In this document: positions 15,749 to 23,919 of the stretch, piece after piece | How positions within the stretch are numbered: position 1 is the first letter of the stretch | How the letters are laid out: the number at the start of each line of letters is the position of its first letter | Assembly: GCA_947475715.1 (NCBI GenBank) | Contig: CANJNY010000044.1 | Span: 1-33,067 of the forward strand | Reading direction: 5' to 3' | DNA: 33,067 nucleotides | Origin: Prolixibacteraceae bacterium | GTDB taxonomy: Bacteria > Bacteroidota > Bacteroidia > Bacteroidales > Prolixibacteraceae | The notes under the pieces: model-generated | What the model saw: only the letters and a program-made list of their open reading frames with translations | The model's database searches: none | What the model was told of the DNA's origin: nothing | Position numbers and translations under genes: made by a program

Positions 15749-16391
15749 CCTGATTTCCAAAGAAATGGTTCTCTACCATCAGGCAAAGAACATGATAAAC
15801 CGGCAAATGCAACTCCTGAACAAAGGCTGTCCGTCGCCCGGGGACATTAATCAGGATATCGCAATGGTTTTTCATTTTTCCGCCAGTCTCGCCGGTAAGA
15901 CCGACCACAACCATCTCTTTAGCTTTGGCAGTAATCAATGCATCGACAACATTTTGGGAGTTTCCTGAGCTGCTTATTCCAAGGATTATATCCCCGGGAT
16001 TTCCATAACCCACCACCTGCTGTGCAAAAATAAGATCTGCGTCTGTATCATTTGCCACTGCAGTTATCAGAGCGGAGTGGGCCGTGAGGGAAATAGCAGG
16101 TAAGGCATGCTGAAGTTTTTCGGCAAGATATGCACCTCTTTCGCCAGCTGATTCCAGCAGATTCTTTTTCAGGTCTCCACTGATTCGTCGCTTACTTTCA
16201 AAACCTTTCATCAACTCTCCCACGATATGATCCGAATCGGAACAACTTCCGCCATTTCCGCAAATCAATACCTTCCCGCCATTTTCGTAGCATTTGATCA
16301 GACTCGCGACTGTTTTAGCGATTTCATCTTTAACCACTAATAGTTGTGGATACCGGGTTACTAATTCTTCTAAAAAAAAGCTGTTTTCCAC
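15735..16391 (-). CDS. SIS-domain sugar-phosphate isomerase, GmhA-like
   Basis: This 218-residue cytoplasmic protein shows the SIS-domain phosphosugar site CGNGGSCSDSDHIVGELMKGF (44-64; E59 corresponds to the catalytic Glu of GmhA), ISSSGNSQNV (139-148) and VQELHLPVYH (191-200; H195 corresponds to the catalytic His). GmhA converts sedoheptulose 7-phosphate to heptose 7-phosphate. Length and motifs fit, but related SIS proteins act on other ketose phosphates, and here the gene follows a ROK kinase by 11 bp in a mannosidase operon. Isomerisation of an imported phosphorylated sugar is therefore equally possible. The 3' end carries an operator-like palindrome. Confidence 0.88.
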   Translation of the reverse strand: MENSFFLEELVTRYPQLLVVKDEIAKTVASLIKCYENGGKVLICGNGGSCSDSDHIVGELMKGFESKRRISGDLKKNLLESAGERGAYLAEKLQHALPAISLTAHSALITAVANDTDADLIFAQQVVGYGNPGDIILGISSSGNSQNVVDALITAKAKEMVVVGLTGETGGKMKNHCDILINVPGRRTAFVQELHLPVYHVLCLMVENHFFGNQAKTL

Positions 16392-16402
16392 TTTCCTTAT
16401 AT

Positions 16403-17392
16403 TTAAAATTTATCTTCGTAAATAGCCACACATAAAGCAGCATAATCGCCGATTGCATCACCCAGTTCTGCCGGTTTAATCTGACAAACATCAACAGCCG
16501 AAGGGATTGCCTCAAGTTGTAACACTCTGTCTATGATTGGTTTAAAAAGGTCCACATTGCGGGCATAAATACTTCCGATAACAATACACTCAGGATTTAA
16601 GATATCAATCAGTATTGCCAAGCCCTGACCAAGGTACTCAGCAGAAATGCGAATAACCTCGTAGGCCACAGGATCACCTGCCTGAGCAGCGATCGCCACC
16701 ATTTTGGTATCGATCTGGTCAATCATCTCCATTGAAGGGCAGAAATCAACTTGTTGACCATTTGCCAATCGTGCTGTAACCATTGATTTTGCGAGCTGGG
16801 CAATTCCCCCACCGCTACAGAAACCCTCAAAAGAACCCGCTTTTCCAAATCCGACAGGACCTGTCTTATCGAGTCTGACATGGCCAACTTCACCACCCAG
16901 ATCATTCGTGCCACTATACAATCGCCCGTTTAAGATCAAACCGGAACCCATACCGGTGCCAAAGGTCAGAAAGATCATGTTTGAAGTTCCCTTCCCTGCC
17001 CCCATTAGCCATTCTGCCAGTGCGCATGCGTTGGCATCATTCTGAATAGCGACATCGACTCCAAACTCATCCCTGAATAGCTTTGTTATTGGAACACTAT
17101 CCCATCCCGGAAGGTTGGGTGGAGAATAAATCATCCCCGTTTTGGAATCGAGCGGACCACCACAACTGATTCCAATCCGTTTGAGATTAAAACCGGAAAA
17201 CTCATCCAGAAGCGTCCTTATATGACTCTGAAAATCAGCCAATATAGCCTCATATCCCCGTTCTACCCTTGTTTCAAAAAATATTTTCTTCTTTATTGAA
17301 AAAGAGGCATCACCTACTACGATGGCACATTTTGTTCCGCCAATATCGAGACCCAGATAGATATCTCCCTGAGTTTGATTAATTTCAGTCAT
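16403..17392 (-). CDS. ROK-family sugar kinase
   Basis: This 329-residue cytoplasmic kinase has the ATP phosphate loop GLDIGGTKC (14-22), the substrate/base motif QNDANACALAE (117-127; D119 as base), a second phosphate motif TFGTGMGSG (143-151) and GGEVGH (166-171; E168 and H171 contact the sugar). There is no DNA-binding domain, so it is an enzyme and not a repressor of the NagC/XylR kind. The usual ROK zinc motif with three cysteines after EVGH is missing; that stretch reads GPVGFGKAGSFEGFCSG. It is the first gene of the long minus-strand operon, directly behind a Bacteroidota promoter with a LacI-like operator. Likely substrates are mannose or another hexose released by the mannosidases. 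Confidence 0.92.
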   Translation of the reverse strand: MTEINQTQGDIYLGLDIGGTKCAIVVGDASFSIKKKIFFETRVERGYEAILADFQSHIRTLLDEFSGFNLKRIGISCGGPLDSKTGMIYSPPNLPGWDSVPITKLFRDEFGVDVAIQNDANACALAEWLMGAGKGTSNMIFLTFGTGMGSGLILNGRLYSGTNDLGGEVGHVRLDKTGPVGFGKAGSFEGFCSGGGIAQLAKSMVTARLANGQQVDFCPSMEMIDQIDTKMVAIAAQAGDPVAYEVIRISAEYLGQGLAILIDILNPECIVIGSIYARNVDLFKPIIDRVLQLEAIPSAVDVCQIKPAELGDAIGDYAALCVAIYEDKF

Positions 17393-17412
17393 ATTACTTT
17401 TGTTATGAATTA

Positions 17413-17426
17413 CTAAATCGTTTTAG
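17413..17426. promoter_or_regulatory. LacI-type operator CTAAATCGTTTTAG
   Basis: This 14-bp near-palindrome has arms CTAAA/TTTAG and a central CG, the layout expected for LacI-family proteins. It abuts the -7 box on its downstream side for the minus-strand ROK gene, so a bound repressor would cover the start of transcription. The only LacI protein in the window is at 19951-20979. The assignment is by position and symmetry only. Confidence 0.5.
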
Positions 17427-17456
17427 CAAAAATATAAAATTTTTATGATCTGCAAG
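17427..17456 (-). promoter_or_regulatory. Bacteroidota-type promoter for the ROK-to-TIM-barrel operon
   Basis: Read on the minus strand, TATTTTTG (17434-17427) is an exact match to the Bacteroidota -7 consensus TAnnTTTG. Eighteen bases upstream is CTTG (17456-17453), one mismatch from the -33 TTTG. The ROK start codon follows 34 bp after the -7 box. Confidence 0.6.
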
Positions 17457-17625
17457 ATTTTCTGATAATTAAATCTCTATTCAGGCAGTTTAAAAAAAAC
17501 AGGCTAAAATACATGGCAAGTTGGTTAAAATTGTTGTTGTAAAGTATAAAATAAAGAGAGAGCTTGTGCCAATACTTAAAACGACTAAATCAAAATAATT
17601 ATTTCACATATAACATTGCATAAAA

Positions 17626-19755
17626 ATGAAACTTCTTATACTTTTTATTTCCCTGCTCCCATTTGGTGTTTCAGGGCAATCGGTCCAAACAAGAGCTTAC
17701 TTTCAGGATCTGGCTATTCACTACAATTTAAATCAAGGGATGTCGGATGAAAAAGTCATTTCCATTGATACGGACCATGGGGCCGTTGTTGCGGTGCGCG
17801 AAAATTCTGCGATAAAATGGGATGGACAAAAATGGAATCCAATGAAGGGAGAAGTGACGAAAAAGAGTTTGAAAATTCCGGCACTTCCCGAAGGTTCAGG
17901 GAAGGTGCTTTCTTCTGTTGAATGGAATCATGGATTTGCCGCAGGTACCGATAACGGGTTGTTTTTTTATTCTGCCGAAACTAAAGCATGGAAAGAGATT
18001 TATCCCCGGGATGAGCACTATAAATGGGCGCCATACGATGTTGGAGCCCTCACCGTTGATGCAAGGGGTCACCTTTGGTTTGGTGCTGAGCAGGGAGTTG
18101 GTTGTTTTGATGGTCAAAAGTGGAAACTTTATTCCGGGAAGGAAGGATTGCCATTTAATCATTTTACCTGTGCAGCTGCTTCGGATGAGGTGGTGTGGTT
18201 TGGAACCGAAACAGGAGCGATCCGGTTCGAGCAAGGGAATTTTTATTATCGCTTTAGTTTGCGCTGGTTGCCAGGGGATCATGTGAATGACATCCTGATA
18301 CAAAAAGATGGTACAGCATGGTTTGCCACAAACAAAGGGGTTGGAGAGATTATCCGCAAACAACTAACGCTCGATGAAAAAGCCTCATATTTTACTCTTC
18401 AGACTGAAACGCGTCATCAAAGAATGGGTTTTATAGCACCCAGCGAATTAAAAGTTCCCTTTGATGTGAGTTCGTCCACACCGGGAATCTCGGATAATGA
18501 CGGAATGTACACTTCGATGTATGGGGCGGCGCAGGCTTTCCGGTATGCAGTAACCGGCGATGAGGAGTCAAAAAAACTGGCAACCCGCAGTTTAAATGCC
18601 TGTAAATGGCTTGTTGACATCACGCATGAACCGGGTTTTCCGGCCCGGGTTATCGTTCCCATTGACTGGCCTGAACCGCTGAAAGATCCGGAATTTAGCC
18701 ATCAAATGAATCTGGCCGCCCATAAAAATGATCCGTTCTGGAAAGATATCAATCCGCGTTTTGTGAAGAGCAAGGATGGGAAACATCTTTGGAAATGTGA
18801 TACCAGCTCTGATGAACTTGCAGGACATTATTTCTTCTATGGGATCTATTTTGATCTGGTTGCAAAAACGGAAGAGGAAAAAAAACCGGTACGCGAAGTG
18901 GTGGCGGCAATTACAGATCATCTGATTCGTCACGGATTTAATTTGAGTGACTTTGATGGCAAACCTACCCGATGGGGTAATTTTTCGCCGGAATACTGTA
19001 ACTCGGTCTGGGGTTGGGATCAGCGCGGATTAAATTCAATGATGATGTTGTCGTTTCTCAATGTGGCCAAACACGTGACCGGAGATTCCAAGTATGATCA
19101 GGTTGCGGCAATGCTTCGAAGCAAGTATAACTATCATATCAATGCGATGCATGGTAAGGAGTTTTTCCCTCCGGAGAATGTTGTGCCATGGGATAATAAT
19201 CTTTGCCTGATGAGTATGTATGGTTTGATGAACTACGAAGAGAATCCTGAACTTTTAATTATGTACCGCACCTCGTTGCAGAATTCATGGTTGCAAATCA
19301 GCAAACAGCAGAATGCATTCTGGGATGCTATTTATGCCTCACTGGCCAATAATTTCGCAAAAAAAACGGAGGAAGGTTATTTCAGCTCCCCGAATGTTTT
19401 TCCCGAAGCAGGAGGTTTTGTTTCTCATATCACCGATGAATTAAAGAACGTTCCATCCCTTGGAGAAGGAATTTTGGAAACCCTTCAGCGGATTCCCCTT
19501 GATCTTATTGGTTATCAAATGGATAATACACACCGTTTGGATATTGTTTTCGATCCGGCACCCGGACAAAAACCCACGATGGGTTGGCGAATTGGTGGAT
19601 ATGCAGTTCCTGTTGAAGAGCGGGGTCATGTAAGGCAGGACCGGGATGGTTTTGCATTAAATTTCGAAGAAGTAGGTGGTGGTCATTCGGAACAGGAAGG
19701 GACATTTTACCTGTTACCTTACTATATGGCGCGCTATCACCAGTTAATAAAATAA
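17626..19755 (+). CDS. Exported two-component-propeller-like / alpha-helical barrel fusion protein
   Basis: This 709-residue protein has a signal peptide (about 1-17). Residues 20 to about 265 show Reg_prop-type beta-propeller blades: LWFGAEQGVGCFDG, VWFGTETGAIRF and AWFATNKGVGEI. This is the fold of the sensor half of Bacteroidota hybrid two-component systems, but no membrane segment, histidine kinase or regulator domain follows. The remaining roughly 440 residues are helical with paired conserved patterns (DGMYTSMYGAAQAFRYA, DTSSDELAGH near 392-401, RWGNFSPEYCNS), which suggests an alpha/alpha toroid like that of several glycosidases and lyases. The only plus-strand gene, it diverges from the ROK operon across 233 bp. 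A paralog lies at 30187-32463. The function is unknown. Confidence 0.85.
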   Translation: MKLLILFISLLPFGVSGQSVQTRAYFQDLAIHYNLNQGMSDEKVISIDTDHGAVVAVRENSAIKWDGQKWNPMKGEVTKKSLKIPALPEGSGKVLSSVEWNHGFAAGTDNGLFFYSAETKAWKEIYPRDEHYKWAPYDVGALTVDARGHLWFGAEQGVGCFDGQKWKLYSGKEGLPFNHFTCAAASDEVVWFGTETGAIRFEQGNFYYRFSLRWLPGDHVNDILIQKDGTAWFATNKGVGEIIRKQLTLDEKASYFTLQTETRHQRMGFIAPSELKVPFDVSSSTPGISDNDGMYTSMYGAAQAFRYAVTGDEESKKLATRSLNACKWLVDITHEPGFPARVIVPIDWPEPLKDPEFSHQMNLAAHKNDPFWKDINPRFVKSKDGKHLWKCDTSSDELAGHYFFYGIYFDLVAKTEEEKKPVREVVAAITDHLIRHGFNLSDFDGKPTRWGNFSPEYCNSVWGWDQRGLNSMMMLSFLNVAKHVTGDSKYDQVAAMLRSKYNYHINAMHGKEFFPPENVVPWDNNLCLMSMYGLMNYEENPELLIMYRTSLQNSWLQISKQQNAFWDAIYASLANNFAKKTEEGYFSSPNVFPEAGGFVSHITDELKNVPSLGEGILETLQRIPLDLIGYQMDNTHRLDIVFDPAPGQKPTMGWRIGGYAVPVEERGHVRQDRDGFALNFEEVGGGHSEQEGTFYLLPYYMARYHQLIK

Positions 19756-19773
19756 AGGTTCTTAGTACACAAG

Positions 19774-19915
19774 ATTTGTAGAAAAGATGAATAACCGCTG
19801 TGGTGAGGTAAACCGTACCATAATAATTATTTCATCTTAGATATGTCATCAAAGAAGATATTGCGGTACGCTGTACCTTGTCAAATACATTTTATTCCTG
19901 TTCTACAAATAGAAC
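19774..19915. repeat. Compound palindromic element between convergent genes
   Basis: ATTTGTAGAA (19774-19783) is inverted exactly as TTCTACAAAT (19901-19910). Inside are GGTAAACCGTACC (19807-19819), GGTACGCTGTACC (19865-19877) and an AAGATGAATAA/TTATTTCATCTT pair. The right end also forms a perfect GTTCTA-CAAA-TAGAAC hairpin (19900-19915). The nested symmetry fits a MITE- or REP-like unit or a bidirectional terminator between the plus-strand fusion gene and lacI. No T-run supports a plain terminator. Confidence 0.6.
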
Positions 19916-19950
19916 CTGTGCGCTGCGCCTTTGAGGGTTACAGTCAGCTG

Positions 19951-20979
19951 TTATGATCCGCACGATTTACGGATGATCAAATCGGTTTTAAAGGTTACAT
20001 TCTGAAATTTAACAGGAGCATCAGGATGTTTGATTTCGTTGAGCAAAATCTGGACAGCGGTTTTTCCAATCTCCTTAAGGGGTTGGTTTATAACCGTGAC
20101 CGGGCTAACACAAATTTTATAAGCATCCGGGTTGTCGAAACTTACGATGGCCACATCATCAGGAATCTTTAAGCCTAATGCTGCAATCGATTCAATACCG
20201 TTGATCCCAAGCTTACTTGTTGAAAAAAGGATTGCATCTACCCTGTTTTGAGATGACTTTCCAACGAGTTCTTTTATTGCCCTGGCAACATCCTTGTTCT
20301 CATGCGAGAAAGGGAGACCTTTAATAAGGCTTTCATCAACCGGAATTCCGGCATCACGGAGTGCCTGTTTATAACCTTCGGTTCGGTCCTGCATATTTAC
20401 CAGATCGAGATTCACCGTTATATTTGCAATTTTCTTTCTCCCTTTTGCGATCAGGTGGTTTGTTGCCCGGTAAGCGGCATCGAAATTATCGATCCCAATG
20501 TGGTTGCATTCAATCTCCGGAAAATACCTGTCAATCAATACAAAAGGAATATTTCCGCGGGCGAGTGCCTTTATTTGCTCCTCACTGTTTTTAGGGGGAG
20601 AGATAATATAGCCATCCACCTGGCTCTGTTGTAACATAGCGATCTGCTGCTCCGATTTTTCCGGATTCTCGTCCGAACTGCAAAAAATCACCCGATAACC
20701 AAACCTGCTGGCCTCCTGCTCGATCTCACGCCCCAGAATTCCGAAAAAGGGGTTGGCAATATCCGCAATTATTAATCCGATTGTATTGGTTCTCCCGGTG
20801 CGCAAACCCTGAGCGATTCGGTTGGGCTGATAATTCAACTCTTTAGCAACTTCCAGAACTTTTTTGCAAATATCCTCACTGATTCGAAACTCCTTCCCCT
20901 TTCCGTTTAAAACAAACGAGACCAGGGTTTTGGAGACACCCAGATGTTTCGAAATATCGCTAAGCGATGTTTTTTTCAT
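19951..20979 (-). CDS. LacI-family transcriptional regulator
   Basis: This 342-residue regulator has a canonical N-terminal HTH (SLSDISKHLGVSKTLVSFVLNG, residues 5-26), a hinge region YQPNRIAQGLRTG, and a periplasmic-binding-protein-like effector domain beginning NTIGLIIADIANPFFG. Length and layout are normal for the family, which binds CG-centred palindromes and releases them on binding a sugar or sugar phosphate. Its gene lies below a strong terminator and ends 195 bp from the convergent propeller-fusion gene. The obvious target is the palindrome at the ROK promoter 2.5 kb away. The effector cannot be read from the sequence, but a mannose-related sugar is plausible. Confidence 0.95.
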   Translation of the reverse strand: MKKTSLSDISKHLGVSKTLVSFVLNGKGKEFRISEDICKKVLEVAKELNYQPNRIAQGLRTGRTNTIGLIIADIANPFFGILGREIEQEASRFGYRVIFCSSDENPEKSEQQIAMLQQSQVDGYIISPPKNSEEQIKALARGNIPFVLIDRYFPEIECNHIGIDNFDAAYRATNHLIAKGRKKIANITVNLDLVNMQDRTEGYKQALRDAGIPVDESLIKGLPFSHENKDVARAIKELVGKSSQNRVDAILFSTSKLGINGIESIAALGLKIPDDVAIVSFDNPDAYKICVSPVTVINQPLKEIGKTAVQILLNEIKHPDAPVKFQNVTFKTDLIIRKSCGS

Positions 20980-21037
20980 TTCAGTTTAAGTATCGGTTAT
21001 CTGATTGCATTTTTCATTATTGGTAAAAAACCCCAAT

Positions 21038-21073
21038 AAAGATGGGATGAATCAGCTGTTTCATCCCATCTTT
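21038..21073 (-). terminator. Strong hairpin terminator below the oxidoreductase gene
   Basis: A perfect 13-bp stem, AAAGATGGGATGA (21038-21050) with TCATCCCATCTTT (21061-21073), encloses a 10-nt loop. It starts 35 bp past the stop of the Gfo/Idh gene and separates it from lacI. On the minus strand the stem runs into TTT, and a further TTTTTT follows after ATTGGGG. Confidence 0.8.
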
Positions 21074-21107
21074 TATTATCAATTGCCAAAAATATACAAA
21101 ACAATGT

Positions 21108-22478
21108 TTAAAACAACGGATGATCGACAATCTCTTCCTTTGCCCGGTCATAATACATTTTTTTTCCTTCCCTGTAACTGCGGGTTGCCATGATCGTACC
21201 TACCGAATGCCAGAACCCCGAATTGATATGTCCGTTCGTCTCTTTTCTGCTGCGCATACAATCGGCCCAGTTATCCAAATGGTATTTGCTGTCGTCGCTC
21301 AACAGTGCAGGAGGAAGCTTCATTCCATACTCTTCAGTGGTTATCATTTCAGCCTTACCAAGTTTAACCAATTCTTTAAGTCCTTCATAAACATCAAATC
21401 CCCCGGTCAGACCCTGATGCTCAGGAATATAAAACCATCGGGGAGAACCTTCACCTCCATGCGCAAATAATGATCCTTCCTTTCCGCGGATAAGGCTGTA
21501 ATCGCCAAATTTATTCGCGTAACTTGAAGAATATGAATAAAGTAATTTAGCATCATTATAGGTTGCCAACGCCTGAAAGGTATCGGGATTCTCGCGAATA
21601 TCGGGCCAGCCGAAGATTCCTCCGTTTGAGACCATTGTATCGGGAATGGCAGTATCGGTATAAAAATGGACCAGCCCTATGGCATGCGACATCCATTGAG
21701 AGGTTATCCCTCCGGAGTATTCCCGGAAAACGCGGAACTCGCAATATTTCCATGGATCAAACGGAACAGCCGGTTTACCCATCAACCATCGCTTCCAGTC
21801 GACGTCTTCCTCCCGGATTGCAGCAACATTGGGATTTTCGGGATTATGCCACCGTGGTCCGTTATCATTCCAAACCTGTTCAATCTTTGTGATCTGCCCC
21901 AGTTTTTCGGAGCGGACAATATCACGAACCTTACGCTGGACCGGATCACTAACCCATTGGGAACCCATCTGAACCACCTGCTGTGAATTCAGGACAGCCT
22001 CCCTGGCCAGCTTAGCATCTTCAATACTCTCTGCCAAAGGCTTTTCGCAATAGCAATCTTTGCCTGCCTTGACCACCTCCGCCAAAATCTTTGCATGTTG
22101 GAAATCGGGTGTGCCGATCATGACCGCATCCAGACCCGGCATAGCAAGCATCTGATCGAAATATTTAAATTGCTGAACATCATTTCCAAACATCGCTTTG
22201 CAGCTGACTGCTTTGGCCTCCCGATTTCGGGTCCACAGATCACAAACAGCAACGACACCCAGGTTTTTCTCCTTCGCCGACATCATGACCATGTTTTGAT
22301 GACCCCTACTTCGGGATCCACAACCCAGAAACCCGATATTAATCCGGTCGTTTGCCCCAAGAATACGGTTATACGAGGCTGCACTCATCGATGAGGCACT
22401 CATTGTAATTGTTGTGGCTGTAACTCCGGCAGCCGTTTTTCCGAGAAAATTCCGTCTTGAAATTCGTTCCTTAGTCAT
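21108..22478 (-). CDS. Gfo/Idh/MocA-family oxidoreductase, Tat-exported
   Basis: This 456-residue protein begins with a twin-arginine signal (ISRRNFLGKTAAG, residues 6-18, then an Ala/Thr-rich hydrophobic stretch). The mature part opens with the NAD(P)-binding Rossmann motif INIGFLGCGSRSRGH (46-60) and carries the family signature CYCEKPLAES (142-151) and a SHAIGLVHF segment (265-273). Family members oxidise or reduce sugars with a tightly bound cofactor, and some (GH109) use NAD to cleave glycosides. Tat export fits folding with the nucleotide bound before transport. It lies 37 bp after the S41-like gene and before a terminator. The substrate is unknown; co-location with GH78 and GH20-like genes suggests a step in glycan breakdown. 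Confidence 0.9.
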   Translation of the reverse strand: MTKERISRRNFLGKTAAGVTATTITMSASSMSAASYNRILGANDRINIGFLGCGSRSRGHQNMVMMSAKEKNLGVVAVCDLWTRNREAKAVSCKAMFGNDVQQFKYFDQMLAMPGLDAVMIGTPDFQHAKILAEVVKAGKDCYCEKPLAESIEDAKLAREAVLNSQQVVQMGSQWVSDPVQRKVRDIVRSEKLGQITKIEQVWNDNGPRWHNPENPNVAAIREEDVDWKRWLMGKPAVPFDPWKYCEFRVFREYSGGITSQWMSHAIGLVHFYTDTAIPDTMVSNGGIFGWPDIRENPDTFQALATYNDAKLLYSYSSSYANKFGDYSLIRGKEGSLFAHGGEGSPRWFYIPEHQGLTGGFDVYEGLKELVKLGKAEMITTEEYGMKLPPALLSDDSKYHLDNWADCMRSRKETNGHINSGFWHSVGTIMATRSYREGKKMYYDRAKEEIVDHPLF

Positions 22479-22515
22479 TGTGTTTAGTTTTATTTTTTAA
22501 TCATAGGTCAGGAAA

Positions 22516-23838
22516 TCAAAGTAAACTTAATACATATTTCATAATTTCTTCCGATTTTGCACTATCCGGATCAACACCTTTATTATTCAGATTTTCACCT
22601 TCGGGGGTAAAGAAATCGCAATCGGGAAGGATTAGATCATATTCGCTGTTAAGGGGAATATTTTCAGCTACAAAGGTTAATCCGGCACTCTTTTGGCCAA
22701 TAATGGTTCCAAGTTTCCTGTTCTTTACCACAGCGGTGATCATCTCGGCAACTCTGGAAGTCTTTGAATTGATTATTAAATAAACCTTTCCATTGAACCT
22801 CTTTTCACCGGGAATAATATTCAGATAACGCCCCCGCTCCTTATAGAGCTCACCGGAACGAAAATCCTTATCGCAAACGCATTTAAAAAGTTTAGGATAA
22901 TCCTGCGCCAAAGGAGAGCCCGAATTTCCTTCATTCCATTTCCGGGTCAGGTAAACACCTGCTGAAAAAGGGCGATCAGAAAGATAATTAAGGATTACAT
23001 TTGCAGCCACCGGGCTTATCCGGTTATTCCCGCGCAGGTCGATGATCAGATTCCGATATCCCATTTTATTCACAATTACGGCAATACTATCCATCTCTTT
23101 TTGATTTTTCGGAAGCGAGTTGCCATCGAACATTGCCGTATTTACTTTTATTTCGCTGAATCCCACCCTGTTTTTTGCCCCTGAAGCCATTTTATTTGGT
23201 CTGGACTTACTAATCTCAAATGGTGAAAACGGAAGTTTTTTGCCCAGCCAGAAACAGGTAGCCGCGAGTTCGTAATCATCCGAAATCAGCAACCTGAGTT
23301 CATTCACCTTCTTCTTAAATTCAACCCATTCATCCGACTTAAGCCATTGGGGATTGAATATATTCTTTTCAGCAACCAAAAAACCCGTTGAAATCAATGA
23401 TGAATAATCTTTTATTGGCTTGTTATTTGGAACTTTTATCCCGGTTAACCGATGAGCTTTATCTCTGTCGATATAATCCCCCTCGAAATGATTACCCGCT
23501 ATTGAACCTGAAAACTGGAATTGTTTATCGAAGTAATTAAAGTTTCCGTTCATAAGCAGACTATCATTTTTGAGACGGGTCTTCCCCTCAATAAATACGA
23601 TCTCGGGATATTTTAGCTTCCCTGCAGCTTTTGCCAGAGAGTAAGTGAAGATCCCCGCCAGGTCTTTCAAAGCATCCTTGCGCGTAAACGCCTCGAAGGT
23701 ATTTTTACCACTGTTTACTTCGATAGTCAGTAAAATCTCATCACCATACTCATTTGCAATCTTCCAGAAGGTTTGGGACGATGCGGGGGATGTTTGAAAT
23801 ATCAGAATTATAAAAAGGAGAAAATAGAATATTTTCAT
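22516..23838 (-). CDS. S41-like peptidase-fold protein with doubtful active site
   Basis: This 440-residue protein has an N-terminal signal peptide (about 1-21). The C-terminal 200 residues look like the S41 (tail-specific/tricorn-core) fold: NLIIDLRGN (263-271), VYLIINSKT (352-360), LGTIIGQKSAGL (376-387) and a final GVDPD (421-425). At the catalytic loop the family usually reads N-x-x-T-x-S-x-A-E, but this protein has NSKTSRVAE (357-365), placing Arg362 where the nucleophilic Ser is expected; Ser361 is one residue off. The glycine pair after the LRGN motif is also absent. It may be an inactive homolog or binding protein. Roughly 130 residues of beta-rich N-terminal domain precede the fold. 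The gene lies between GH20-like and Gfo/Idh genes. Confidence 0.7.
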   Translation of the reverse strand: MKIFYFLLFIILIFQTSPASSQTFWKIANEYGDEILLTIEVNSGKNTFEAFTRKDALKDLAGIFTYSLAKAAGKLKYPEIVFIEGKTRLKNDSLLMNGNFNYFDKQFQFSGSIAGNHFEGDYIDRDKAHRLTGIKVPNNKPIKDYSSLISTGFLVAEKNIFNPQWLKSDEWVEFKKKVNELRLLISDDYELAATCFWLGKKLPFSPFEISKSRPNKMASGAKNRVGFSEIKVNTAMFDGNSLPKNQKEMDSIAVIVNKMGYRNLIIDLRGNNRISPVAANVILNYLSDRPFSAGVYLTRKWNEGNSGSPLAQDYPKLFKCVCDKDFRSGELYKERGRYLNIIPGEKRFNGKVYLIINSKTSRVAEMITAVVKNRKLGTIIGQKSAGLTFVAENIPLNSEYDLILPDCDFFTPEGENLNNKGVDPDSAKSEEIMKYVLSLL

Positions 23839-23858
23839 TCGTTGTTAATTTCCCTTGT

Positions 23859-23904
23859 AGTGGGGGGGGTGACTGACCAGATCCTGAAGAGTCACCCTCC
23901 CACT
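23859..23904. repeat. Long hairpin related to the triple GTGACT palindrome
   Basis: The left arm AGTGGGGGGGGTGACT (23859-23874) pairs with AGTCACCCTCCCACT (23890-23904), with one extra or mismatched G in the left arm. The loop GACCAGATCCTGAAG matches the CAGGACATGAAG linker of the element at 11708-11780. It lies in the 81-bp gap between the GH20-like and S41-like genes. Confidence 0.8.
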
Positions 23905-23919
23905 AAGTAAACAAATTTG

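Noticed and set aside
17526-17533. TAAAATTG as a -7 box for the plus-strand propeller fusion gene
   Set aside because: One mismatch in the conserved TTTG and no TTTG at the -33 distance.
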